NCBI GenBank assembly: GCA_016743945.1
Contig: JADGFI010000005.1
Location: 1-64,000 of the forward strand
Direction of reading: 5' to 3'
Length of the DNA stretch: 64,000 bases
Source: Desulfobacteraceae bacterium
Lineage (GTDB): Bacteria > Desulfobacterota > Desulfobacteria > Desulfobacterales > Desulfobacteraceae
Every line of letters starts with the position of its first letter. Within the stretch, counting starts at the first letter, position 1. Under the pieces are notes generated by a model that saw only the letters and a list, made by a program, of their open reading frames with translations, did not search any database and was not told the DNA's origin. This document shows, in pieces, positions 48,100 through 56,545 of the stretch. The translations under genes and the position numbers were made by a program.

Positions 48100-49262
48100 A
48101 AACCTTTGATATTATTGTTATCGGAGCCGGATCTGTGGGGGTTCCTGCTGCAATGGCCCTGGCCCAAAAAAAAATCAGAGTTCTGGTCATTGATGCCTTG
48201 GCATCCCCAGGACAAGGACAGAACAAAAAAGCCATAGGTGGAATCAGGGCCACCCATTCAGACAGGGGAAAAATAGCCACATCCTTGAGAAGCATTGATA
48301 TCTTTTCCACCTGGAAAGAAATTCATGGAGATGATATCGGCTGGATCCGAAATGGCTACAGTTTTCCCGCCTATACGGACAAAGATGCCAAAAAACTCCA
48401 AAACCTGATGAAAATCCAAACCTCTCTGGATTTGGATATTGACTGGCTCTCCCCAAAGGAATACCAGGAACTTGTGCCGGGTATCAACATGGAAAACCTT
48501 AAGGGAAGTACCTATTCTCCCAAGGACGGCAGCGCCTCTCCTTTGCTGACCATAAATGCCTTTTATTTTAAAAGCCTTGAATATGGCGCCCAATATAAAT
48601 TTAAGGAAATCGTCACAAAAATTTCAATCAAAAGTGACACCCAGATCCAGGTAACAACGGACAAGGGAAGCTATACAGCCGGCCAGGTGATCAATGCGGC
48701 TGGAAATTATGCCAGGCAGATAGGACAGATGGTAGGGATTGATCTGCCCGTGGAACCGGACAGCCATGAAGGGGCAATAACAGAACCGGTTCAGCGATTT
48801 TTCGGCCCCATGATTGTGGATTTGAGACCCTCCCATGATCCGGCCACCGAAGACTCGTCCAATTATTATTTTTACCAGAACGATGAAGGCCAAGTCATTT
48901 TCTGTCTGACCCCCAAACGCCTGATCAAGGGAACCCAAAATTCTGCCACCTCGGTATTTCTCCCCCAGGTGGCGAAACGAATGGTCTCCTTGTTCCCCAA
49001 ACTTGCCAATCTCAAGGTGAGACGGACCTGGCGGGGACAATACCCTATGACCCCGGACGGCTTCCCCATTGTGGGGGCAACAAAAAAATATCCTAATTTT
49101 ATCAATGCAGTGGGCATGTGCGGCCAGGGCTATATGCTGGGGCCTGGTTTAGGTGAATTATTAACCAGGATAACGACATATGAATTGACAGAAGAAGACT
49201 TAGATGTTTTACAACATTTTAATATAGAGAGAGATTTTTCCGGAGTCGAACACTTTAAATAA
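48096..49262 (+). CDS. FAD-dependent amine/amino-acid oxidoreductase subunit (DAO family)
   Basis: The 388-residue protein has an FAD-binding Rossmann fold (DIIVIGAGSVGVPAAMALAQ), the DAO-family AIGGIRATHSD region, the substrate domain and a late VGMCGQGYMLGPGLGELLT motif close to the flavin. It matches the beta-like catalytic subunit of sarcosine oxidase, opine and proline dehydrogenases. The four-base overlap with the preceding gene shows translational coupling. It should oxidise an N-alkyl or imino/amino acid (proline, sarcosine and hydroxyproline are candidates) and hand electrons to the Fe-S subunit. The PutP-type gene upstream fits the same substrate class. Confidence 0.88.
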   Translation: MKTFDIIVIGAGSVGVPAAMALAQKKIRVLVIDALASPGQGQNKKAIGGIRATHSDRGKIATSLRSIDIFSTWKEIHGDDIGWIRNGYSFPAYTDKDAKKLQNLMKIQTSLDLDIDWLSPKEYQELVPGINMENLKGSTYSPKDGSASPLLTINAFYFKSLEYGAQYKFKEIVTKISIKSDTQIQVTTDKGSYTAGQVINAAGNYARQIGQMVGIDLPVEPDSHEGAITEPVQRFFGPMIVDLRPSHDPATEDSSNYYFYQNDEGQVIFCLTPKRLIKGTQNSATSVFLPQVAKRMVSLFPKLANLKVRRTWRGQYPMTPDGFPIVGATKKYPNFINAVGMCGQGYMLGPGLGELLTRITTYELTEEDLDVLQHFNIERDFSGVEHFK

Positions 49263-49266
49263 CGCT

Positions 49267-49430
49267 TTTAAAAAAGCCAAGCAGAACCGGGTGTTCCAGG
49301 ATGTGCTTGAACAGATATGAAATTCCATTTTAGCCGGAAAGCTTGAACCAAAGCAAGCTTCCGGCTGAACGGGAACTCAAGGATATGTTTAATCAACACC
49401 AGCCGGGGAACCTTATAACCCTTAAGAACT
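49267..49430 (+). pseudogene. Dead GntR-family regulator
   Basis: Directly after the dehydrogenase stop the translation reads FKKAKQNRVFQDVLEQI, TGA, then NSILAGKLEPKQ. One frame over it gives LPAERELKDMFN, and another frame over NTSRGTL before a TAA. This is the winged helix of a FadR-type GntR protein (usual form GxLxxGxxLPxERELxxxF, then xxSRxTLREAL), broken by two frameshifts and at least two stops. The effector domain is deleted. It is the natural cognate of the two TGGTTTAACCA operators to its left. Confidence 0.85.
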
Positions 49431-49484
49431 TCCGTTTTGTAACCCCGGTTTTCCAGGCGGTGATAATATTCTCATATAAATTTT

Positions 49485-51080
49485 CTAAATAATATAGACC
49501 AGTAATTTTGTGAAGAAAATCATCCCAATGAGGGCAACCGGGTAAACCGTGGCATAGGCAGTGGACGCATAGGGGGTATTGCTTATGGATGTGGTTGCGG
49601 CAAGGCCGGGGGTGCTTGTCATGCCGCCGGTGAGTACGCCCAGCATTCTTAAAAAAGGTATTTTAAGAATTTTTCCACAGACAAAGCTTGAAATAATCAG
49701 CGGGAACAGGGTGACAATGATGCCGGAAACCAGAAGCGGCATGCCAAATTCCTGGATAGTGGTAACAATGGTTGATCCGGCAGTTGTTCCCATGACAGCC
49801 AGAAAAAGATACAGTCCCATATCCCTGATCAAAGAATTGGTGGCAGACGGCACAAACCATATTAGCTTTCCTGTTTTCTGAAGGGCACTCAATACAATGC
49901 CGGCAACCAGAACCCCCCCGGTGGTGCCGAGTTTTAAAGTGCCTATTCCCGGAATGGGCAAGGGAATCTGTCCTATGATAAATCCTATGAAAATCCCCAG
50001 GAAGATGGATATTATGTTGATGGCATAGAGTTCTGAAATATTATTCCCCAAAAATTTCTGGATATTATTCAAGGATTTTTCCTGGCCCACCACATGGAAG
50101 ATATCACCAATGTTGATACGGGTATTGGCTTCTGCAGGGATATCAAAACCATTTCTGGTTATTCTGGATACCTGGATATTAAAGGTGCTGCTTAAACTCA
50201 AAGACCCCAGGGTTTTACCCAGGCTCTCGTTTTTGGTGACCCGTATTTTTCTTTTTTTCAAAATGGAATTAAATTCAATTTCAGCTTTAATATCTTTTCC
50301 AATATAAAGCCTTATTTGTTTTAAATCTTCTTCATGGCCGACAACACGAAGGTGATCTCCCTGCCTGAGAACGGTTTCTCTGTCAACAAGGATAGGTTCC
50401 TTTTCATTTGCCCGCAAAAGCCTTGTGATGGTAATGGGTGCTATTTTATCAAGAAAAAGGTCCTTGATGCATTTGCCGAACAGATTGGCATTGGTCACCT
50501 CAATATGCATGAAGGTGATGGGTCGGTGCTCTTTTTCCAGTTCTGTCGCTATTTTTTTTTCTTCAGCCCTGACATCCACATGCATGATTTTCGATAAGAT
50601 CTTTATGAAAACAATGACGCCGATAACCCCAAAGGTATAGGTCAGTCCATAGGCTGCGGCAACCTGTCCGCTTTTTACCATTTCACCTGCAACGGCAAGT
50701 CCGGGCGTGCTGGTCAGGGCCCCTGTGAAAAGTCCGGCACTGATGCTTTCACTGAACCCGAAAAAACAGGAGCACAAAAGGGAGGCTGCAAAACCGCAGA
50801 CCACGATGATAAAGGCACCAATACTAAGAGCCACGCCATTGACCCTAAATGAGGAAATAAAGCCCGGACCTGCCTGGATTCCAATGGAATAAATGAACAA
50901 AACCAGGCCCAGGGTCTGGAAATCCTTGGGAAGCATATATCCGAAATATCCAAATCCAATTGCAACGAAAATAACAGCTGACGAACCAAAAGAGAATGTT
51001 AAAAGTTTTATTTTACCCAGGAGATGTCCTGTTATTATAATGAATACCAATAAAAATACTGAATTTGACAATAGGTGCAT
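49485..51080 (-). CDS. AspT/YbjL-type transporter with two TrkA-C domains
   Basis: The 531-residue membrane protein has two five-to-six-helix halves, each with the family motif TGALTSTPGLAVAG (first half) and GGMTSTPGLAATTS (second half), separated by two RCK_C/TrkA-C domains (ITITRLLRANEKEPILVDRE, IQVSRITRNGFDIPAEANTR). This is the aspartate:alanine exchanger family (AAE), which trades dicarboxylate or amino acids with or without energy coupling. A CAAGGAA ribosome site precedes ATG 51080. Three 12-bp-spaced repeats lie about 60-90 bases upstream. It is convergent with the dehydrogenase/GntR relic. Confidence 0.9.
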   Translation of the reverse strand: MHLLSNSVFLLVFIIITGHLLGKIKLLTFSFGSSAVIFVAIGFGYFGYMLPKDFQTLGLVLFIYSIGIQAGPGFISSFRVNGVALSIGAFIIVVCGFAASLLCSCFFGFSESISAGLFTGALTSTPGLAVAGEMVKSGQVAAAYGLTYTFGVIGVIVFIKILSKIMHVDVRAEEKKIATELEKEHRPITFMHIEVTNANLFGKCIKDLFLDKIAPITITRLLRANEKEPILVDRETVLRQGDHLRVVGHEEDLKQIRLYIGKDIKAEIEFNSILKKRKIRVTKNESLGKTLGSLSLSSTFNIQVSRITRNGFDIPAEANTRINIGDIFHVVGQEKSLNNIQKFLGNNISELYAINIISIFLGIFIGFIIGQIPLPIPGIGTLKLGTTGGVLVAGIVLSALQKTGKLIWFVPSATNSLIRDMGLYLFLAVMGTTAGSTIVTTIQEFGMPLLVSGIIVTLFPLIISSFVCGKILKIPFLRMLGVLTGGMTSTPGLAATTSISNTPYASTAYATVYPVALIGMIFFTKLLVYII

Positions 51081-51141
51081 ATTTTGTGTTCCTTGTAATA
51101 TATATAAATCTGAGCGTGCTTGTATTCGTTTAAATTCATAT

Positions 51142-51173
51142 TAATGTCAATACTAATGTCATTATTAATGTCA
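51142..51173. repeat. Three TAATGTCA repeats with 12-bp period
   Basis: TAATGTCA begins at 51142, 51154 and 51166, exactly 12 bp apart, with AT-rich spacers. The array is 62-93 bases upstream of the AspT-type gene and is probably a regulator binding site. Confidence 0.65.
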
Positions 51174-51192
51174 ATAGAGCCTCTTGCAGAAA

Positions 51193-51399
51193 CTACGAGA
51201 ATCCACTCAAATATTTTATGAAGAGCCCATCTTCATGCCATAAAAAGGTTAATGCTATTATGCCAAACATAAGATGAGTCATGACTTTAGCATGACCGCG
51301 AACGCTAACCATTTTTCCTCCAAATTCATTTTTTAGTCGGCCATTAAACTTTTGCAAAAGTGTCTCTGGAATAATTTTGCAGAAGCGTCTCTGGAACAA
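51193..51399 (-). pseudogene. C-terminal fragment of a DDE transposase
   Basis: On the minus strand NGRLKNEFGGKMVSVRGHAK is followed by VMTHLMFGIIALT. This is the conserved C-terminal end of a group of IS4/IS5-like DDE transposases (typical form GRLKNEFG, VRVRGxxKVMAHLMFG). The last residues diverge and nothing of the N-terminal 300 residues remains. It is an old insertion-sequence scar between the AspT-type and chemoreceptor genes. Confidence 0.7.
51350..51399. repeat. Tandem 25-bp direct repeat in the transposase scar
   Basis: Two adjoining 25-base copies (51350-51374 and 51375-51399) begin TTTTGCA and differ at three positions, all transitions. As 25 is not a multiple of three, the duplication shifts the transposase frame. 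Confidence 0.65.
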
Positions 51400-51566
51400 T
51401 AGTGTCTTGGTGTAGAATTTGGCACAATAGTTTATGTATTGTATAAAAAAAACAGAATGTTAAGGCATTTTATCTCTGTTTTGATGTGTTGGCATGTTTC
51501 TTGATAAAGAGAAAATCTAAAGTTTACTAAAAAAATATATTTAATAAAAATAAGAAGGAGTTTTAA

Positions 51567-53567
51567 GTGGATTGGAAAAATTTATCTTTAAAATTTAAAT
51601 TGGTTGGTGGATTTTCAACTGTTGTTGTTTTGATGCTGATTGTTTCTTTAGTCGGTTATTCTGCATTAAACCGTGCATCAACAGGTTTTGGAGAATACCG
51701 CGAAATGGCAAGGGATTCAAACCTTGCCGGTCGATTGCAGGCCAATATGCTGATGGTCCGCATGACCGTAAAAAATTACCTTATATCCGGAAATGACGAA
51801 GCGCTTAAACAATATGCTGAACGTTGGGGCAAGATGGCAAAATTTCAGGACGAGGCCCAAAAACAAATTCAGGTTCCTGAAAGAGCTAAAAAGATTGATG
51901 AAATAGAAACTGTTCTTGGCCAGTACCAGGAAGGATTTAAGCAGGTCATAGAATTTAAAAACCATCGAAATAAACTGGTTAAGGATGTTCTGGATGTCAA
52001 TGGTCCTCTCATGGAAAGTTCCCTGACCGACATTATGATTTCTGCCAATGATGACGGAGATTTGACCGCATCATTTTATACCGGACTTTCCATGAAGCAT
52101 TTATTGCTGGCAAGGCTTTATATGGCGAAATTTCTGGATACCAATGACCAGGGTGCTGTGGCCAGAGTTCATGAAGAATTTGAAAAAATGGTTAGAAATC
52201 TGGATGTCCTGGATAAAGAATTGCAAAATCCAAAACGCAGGAAACTTTTGGAGACAGTTTGGAAGGCTGAGAATATTTATCTAAAAACATTTGATGAATT
52301 GGTCACGATCATTTTTGATCGCAACAAAATTATTACGGGGACACTTGACCGAATCGGGCCAGAAGTTGCGGTTGATGTTGAGGCGGTGAAACTTGACATC
52401 AAAAAGGTTCAGGATGAACTTGGTCCCCAGTTGAAGGCATCTAACAAAAAAGCTGTCACCACCATTGTTATGGTCAGTCTTTTAGCAGTCATTCTCGGTA
52501 TTGGTGTTGTCTTTGTTATTATCAGAAGTGTAACGAACCAACTGGGTAGTGACCCCGCAGAAATAGCCCAGATTGCCAACGAAATCGCTAATGGAAATCT
52601 CGCTATTGAATTTGATGAAGATAGTAAAAAGAATATCGGTGTTTATGCCAGTATGAATAATATGTCCAAAAACTTGAGAAAGATGTTTACGGATATTGCC
52701 TCTGGAACTCAGACCCTTACTGCATCTTCCACGGAATTATCTGCCATTTCAGATCAAATTTCCACAAATGCCCAGCAAACATCAGATAGAGCCAACAATG
52801 TGTCAGCGTCTGCAGAGGAAATGGCAACCAACATGAATAGTGTTGCTGCCGCCACAGAGCAAACAACGACCAATATACAGATGATTGTATCCGCTGCTGA
52901 AGAAATGACATCAACAATTAATGAAATTGCCCACAATACGGCCCAGGGAAGTGAAACAACTGCAAAGGCAGTTGAAACAGCAAAACAGGTTTCCGGAAAG
53001 GTGGATGATCTTGGAAAAGCAGCTCTGGAAATTAGTAAGGTGACAGACACCATTTCTGATATTTCTGAACAGACCAATCTTCTGGCCCTCAATGCAACCA
53101 TTGAAGCTGCAAGAGCAGGAGAAGCAGGTAAAGGGTTTGCCGTTGTTGCAGGAGAAATAAAAGTTCTCGCCCTACAAACGGCAGAAGCCACCAATGAAAT
53201 CAATTCAAAAATTACAGGGGTCCAGACCACTACCAAAGAATCTGTAATCGCCATTGAATCAATTGTTGCGGTTATCAATGAAATCAATGAGATAGTCACA
53301 ACAGTAGCCACAGCCATTGAAGAGCAATCAGCCACAACCCAGGAAATTGCAAATAATGTTGCCCAGGCCGCTTTAGGGGTTCAGGAAGTAAACGAAAATG
53401 TTAACCAGACTTCAGCAGTAGCCGGAGAAGTCACACAGGATATTGCCCAAGTCAGCCAGGCAACTGACGAAATGAATACCGGAAGTCAGCAGGTAATGGT
53501 AAGTGCCGCTGAATTGTCCAAGCTTGCTGAGAATCTAAGTGAGATGGTGGGACAGTTTAAAATATAG
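51567..53567 (+). CDS. Methyl-accepting chemotaxis protein
   Basis: The 666-residue receptor has a first membrane helix (residues 10-31), a periplasmic helical sensor of about 270 residues (HBM-like, all-helical), a second helix ([20 protein letters not shown]), HAMP and a cytoplasmic coiled coil with the hairpin tip [20 protein letters not shown]. The tip ends [20 protein letters not shown], slightly unlike the common VADEVRxLA. It starts at GTG 51567, six bases after AAGAAGGAG. A hairpin follows the gene. No chemotaxis genes are near. The chemoeffector is unknown; helical bimodular sensors often bind organic acids. Confidence 0.93.
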   Translation: MDWKNLSLKFKLVGGFSTVVVLMLIVSLVGYSALNRASTGFGEYREMARDSNLAGRLQANMLMVRMTVKNYLISGNDEALKQYAERWGKMAKFQDEAQKQIQVPERAKKIDEIETVLGQYQEGFKQVIEFKNHRNKLVKDVLDVNGPLMESSLTDIMISANDDGDLTASFYTGLSMKHLLLARLYMAKFLDTNDQGAVARVHEEFEKMVRNLDVLDKELQNPKRRKLLETVWKAENIYLKTFDELVTIIFDRNKIITGTLDRIGPEVAVDVEAVKLDIKKVQDELGPQLKASNKKAVTTIVMVSLLAVILGIGVVFVIIRSVTNQLGSDPAEIAQIANEIANGNLAIEFDEDSKKNIGVYASMNNMSKNLRKMFTDIASGTQTLTASSTELSAISDQISTNAQQTSDRANNVSASAEEMATNMNSVAAATEQTTTNIQMIVSAAEEMTSTINEIAHNTAQGSETTAKAVETAKQVSGKVDDLGKAALEISKVTDTISDISEQTNLLALNATIEAARAGEAGKGFAVVAGEIKVLALQTAEATNEINSKITGVQTTTKESVIAIESIVAVINEINEIVTTVATAIEEQSATTQEIANNVAQAALGVQEVNENVNQTSAVAGEVTQDIAQVSQATDEMNTGSQQVMVSAAELSKLAENLSEMVGQFKI

Positions 53568-53570
53568 TTA

Positions 53571-53608
53571 TTTAATCCTGCCGAGGTATATTACTCGGCA
53601 GGATTAAA
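53571..53608 (+). terminator. Hairpin terminator after the chemoreceptor gene
   Basis: A 15-bp perfect stem (TTTAATCCTGCCGAG with its complement) and an 8-base loop begin just after the stop codon. The T tract downstream is short. Confidence 0.7.
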
Positions 53609-53814
53609 TTCTTAAAGATGACACACCTAATCCAAGCCAGTATGCTTATTGGGTTTAAATTCGTTCACGGGCATAATTTAATAGAATAGGAATTTGCATT
53701 TAACTGTTAGCTAAAAGCCCGCGCGCTAGGTTCATGTCCATTTTTACCGTGATCCTATCGGTTCCACCGGCATCTGCTCAAAAAACCATCATAATACAGA
53801 TACTCTCGCGGAAA

Positions 53815-54792
53815 TCAGGTATGACTTGTGAAATTTTTATCCTTTGCCTTATGATTTTTTTCCATTATAGATAAGATTTGATCTTCCTCAATCAAATACT
53901 GCTGAAATTTTTTCATCGCAGGTGAGTAGGACATATCTTTTTTAACGATAATGCCAAGGTTCGTGTGGCAACCATCAAAGCTTGGGGGTAATGTGACAAA
54001 TTGACTCGAAAGATGGCTGTTCATGATAACCGGTAACGATGACAAGCCAATGCTATTTCCGTTTGCAATGATCTTAAATAAAATTTCCCAATCCTCACAT
54101 TGGATGGCTCGATTTTTAATTTTTAATGTAAAACTGTCAGCAAGGTTGGCTTTTTGAGCCATTCTTGAATAAGCAAAGTCAGGAAGCCATGCAGTCGATA
54201 GAGGGTAATCTATGATTTTTTTCATAGTGATTGTTTTTTGTTTCAATATGGGATGCGTATTTCGACAAAAAAAATAGCATTGATGTATATTTAAAGGAAA
54301 AACCTTCATTTCATCCAATGGAATTATTTTGCTTGCTATCCGCAGGTCTACCAAAGCCATTTCTAAATCATAATTTTCTAATTTTTCAATGACCAGCGGT
54401 GCAGCATCTATAAATGTAGTAAGGTTTATTTGGGGAAAATTTGTACATAGTTTCTCTATAACACCACCAAGCATCATTTTTGCCCCAAAAGAACCCATGC
54501 CTATGGACAGTTTTCCTGATTCTACATTTTTTATCAGTTCTATATCACGCTCAAGAAGGAACATCTGTTTAACTATCGGTAACCCTTTTTCTATAATGTG
54601 ATGACCAAACGCCGTGGGGCGATTTTTTATTTTTGAGCGATCAAACAATTTGACGTTCAGAATTCCTTCTAAAGTGGCAATTGATCTGCTTAGTGCTGGC
54701 TGAGATATGTTAAGTTCTTTAGCGGCGTCAGCAAAACTGCCATGGGTATAAATCGCTTGAATCTGTTTTAGGTGTCTAATTGTAATATTCAT
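53815..54792 (-). CDS. LysR-family regulator of the MscS/sulfatase island
   Basis: The 325-residue protein has the LysR HTH (HLKQIQAIYTHGSFADAAKE, LNISQPALSRSIATLEGILN) and a complete effector domain (GKLSIGMGSFGAKMMLGGVI, IANGNSIGLSSLP). AGGTAG precedes ATG 54792. It lies head to head with the MscS-type gene, with two long direct repeats between them that may be its binding sites. The island is more AT-rich than the flanking genes. Its effector could be a sulfated or sulfur compound, but that is inferred from the sulfatase only. Confidence 0.88.
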   Translation of the reverse strand: MNITIRHLKQIQAIYTHGSFADAAKELNISQPALSRSIATLEGILNVKLFDRSKIKNRPTAFGHHIIEKGLPIVKQMFLLERDIELIKNVESGKLSIGMGSFGAKMMLGGVIEKLCTNFPQINLTTFIDAAPLVIEKLENYDLEMALVDLRIASKIIPLDEMKVFPLNIHQCYFFCRNTHPILKQKTITMKKIIDYPLSTAWLPDFAYSRMAQKANLADSFTLKIKNRAIQCEDWEILFKIIANGNSIGLSSLPVIMNSHLSSQFVTLPPSFDGCHTNLGIIVKKDMSYSPAMKKFQQYLIEEDQILSIMEKNHKAKDKNFTSHT

Positions 54793-54879
54793 AAAAAATC
54801 TACCTGAACAATAATAATGAATACCTTTATGTTATTGTTTTGATGATAAAAATGCAATTGAATTATTTAAAATAAAAAG

Positions 54880-54946
54880 TTATATGTCAATTATCGTTTA
54901 ACGATATTTCAAAAAAAAGATTTATATGTCCATGATAGTTTAACGA
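54880..54946. repeat. Two 25-bp direct repeats with dyad cores
   Basis: The copies at 54880-54904 and 54922-54946 share TTATATGTCnAT, AT and GTTTAACGA, with three mismatches. The starts are 42 bp apart (about four helical turns). Each contains a dyad of the type ATCGTTTAACGAT, compatible with LysR binding (T-N11-A). They are 88-154 bases upstream of the LysR start. Confidence 0.65.
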
Positions 54947-55139
54947 ATTATCGGGTAATAAATTTTATTGAAAATTTGATTTCTATATTTTGATTCATCC
55001 AAATTTTAGACACCCCTCGGCAGAAGCGGTATTTGCCTAATTTTCTGCTATGCAAAATGATTGAAGGGACGCCAACTGCTTTACACAGTCCCCGATATTA
55101 ACGCGGTTCAATAAAAGTACTCAATTTTCGGATGAGCCT

Positions 55140-55247
55140 ATGCTTTCTGTAAAAATGGCGGATACATTGTTTGATTACATGGTCGTTGGGACCTATTTAA
55201 TATGCATTATGCCAAGGTTACTTGAATTTTTAATAAAGAATCTTTAA
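55140..55247 (+). CDS. Possible 35-residue membrane peptide
   Basis: ATG 55140 opens 35 codons (MLSVKMADTLFDYMVVGTYL and on to LLEFLIKNL), with one hydrophobic segment, ending 15 bases before the MscS-type start. GGATGAG lies close upstream, though spacing is short. It could be a small membrane protein of the same transcript or chance. Confidence 0.25.
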   Translation: MLSVKMADTLFDYMVVGTYLICIMPRLLEFLIKNL

Positions 55248-55262
55248 AAAAAAGAGGTTATT

Positions 55263-56117
55263 ATGAACGAGCAGGTTTCAAAGCTTCAAGAAATGGGCAA
55301 GTTGATGCAAACCCACGGGCTCGAATTGATTATTGCATTGATTGTTCTTGTCGTCGGACTTTTTATCACAAAATGGGCTGTCAAAAATTCAAAAATTTTG
55401 TTGGCAAAAATAATAAAAAATGCTGCTACCATCTCGATTATTTCAAACAGCATAGGTATCATTCTTTTGGCCATTGTTTTAATAACAGCTGCCATGGAGA
55501 TAGGGGCTAAACCAGGACCTTTAATTGCATTCATAATGATTGTCGTCCTTTGCGCCATTGGCGTTATCGTGATTTTTCGCCCTTTAATCCCCACCCTCCC
55601 CTTTAAAGTGGGGAATACGGTAAAAACAGGAGATCTTTTGGGTAAGATAGAGGCCACAACTCTCCTTAACACAAGGCTGAAGGCCTTTGACGGGAAAACC
55701 TTTTTTGTTCCAAATCGAAAAATTCTTGATGATGTTGTCATAAATTATCAATTCACAAAAACCAGAAGAATTAAAGTGGATGTCAGTATTCGATATGACC
55801 AGGACCTGGTAAAGGCAAAACAGGTTTTAGAAGCAATCATGACAGCAGACCCGAGGATTCTCACAAAACCTGCCCCCCAGGTATATGTGTTAAAACTGAC
55901 CTCAAACGGAGTGGAAATTGGCGGACGCTGCTGGGTAAACAATGCCAAATACTGGGTTGCTAAATGCGAATTATTGGAAAAAGCCAAATTCGGATTTGAT
56001 AACGAAAAGATTAAATTTGCCTATCCGCAATTGGATGTTCATCATTATAAAAACGAAGAATCGGCTGGTTTGGATACCAAAGAATTATTCTTGGAAACAC
56101 AGGAAAATCAAGCATAG
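55263..56117 (+). CDS. MscS-family mechanosensitive ion channel
   Basis: The 284-residue protein has three membrane helices (about 20-40, 58-80, 88-110) and the MscS beta domain: FKVGNTVKTGDLLGKIEATT, LLNTRLKAFDGKTFFVPNRK, ILDDVVINYQ, then a C-terminal alpha/beta domain. Length is that of small MscS. It should gate on membrane tension and release solutes; some members export amino acids. AGAGG precedes the ATG. The next two genes on the strand, a small protein 16 bases on and the sulfatase, suggest a three-gene unit. Confidence 0.9.
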   Translation: MNEQVSKLQEMGKLMQTHGLELIIALIVLVVGLFITKWAVKNSKILLAKIIKNAATISIISNSIGIILLAIVLITAAMEIGAKPGPLIAFIMIVVLCAIGVIVIFRPLIPTLPFKVGNTVKTGDLLGKIEATTLLNTRLKAFDGKTFFVPNRKILDDVVINYQFTKTRRIKVDVSIRYDQDLVKAKQVLEAIMTADPRILTKPAPQVYVLKLTSNGVEIGGRCWVNNAKYWVAKCELLEKAKFGFDNEKIKFAYPQLDVHHYKNEESAGLDTKELFLETQENQA

Positions 56118-56133
56118 GATAGGGAGATGAAAT

Positions 56134-56445
56134 ATGAAACTAGCACAGGGTTTAAAGGTCATTGCCAAGGACTGGATAGAAAAGCCCAAAGGTTTCAGAG
56201 TTAAATATCAAAAACGGGTTGATTCAAAATTAGTCACGAAATATTCTCCAGGCCTTGATGACAACACCTTGGATTCTGATGTTACAACATGGCGATATGC
56301 ATGGAAACTATTTATGGCGAGCAAATCCGAGTCCCGGGAGATCGTCACGGGGGAACTTGTGAATATAACCGTGGTTGATGATTCTGACAGGCAAGTCGAC
56401 TATTATGTATCAGGAAAGCCGGAAATATTTAATGAAAAAAGATGA
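56134..56445 (+). CDS. Small hypothetical protein between MscS and sulfatase genes
   Basis: The 103-residue protein (starts MKLAQGLKVIAKDWIEKPKG) is soluble, basic at the N-terminus and has no signal or membrane segment. It contains a predicted beta-rich second half (IVTGELVNITVVDDSDRQVD, YYVSGKPEIF). GGGAG eight bases before the ATG supports expression, and the 16-base gap to the MscS gene suggests one transcript. I recognise no family. Its tight position hints at a role linked to the channel or to the sulfatase. Confidence 0.75.
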   Translation: MKLAQGLKVIAKDWIEKPKGFRVKYQKRVDSKLVTKYSPGLDDNTLDSDVTTWRYAWKLFMASKSESREIVTGELVNITVVDDSDRQVDYYVSGKPEIFNEKR

Positions 56446-56545
56446 ATAGGTTCTGGGGGTATCCGAAATCCGCAAAAAAAATGATTCGGACCAGCGGGTA
56501 AACCATCACCTATTTATAATGAATAAACAAAAAGGAGAAATGTGC

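Noticed and set aside
51518..51525. TAAAGTTT before the chemoreceptor gene as a sigma-28 -35 element
   Set aside because: No GCCGATAA-like -10 element follows at the proper distance.
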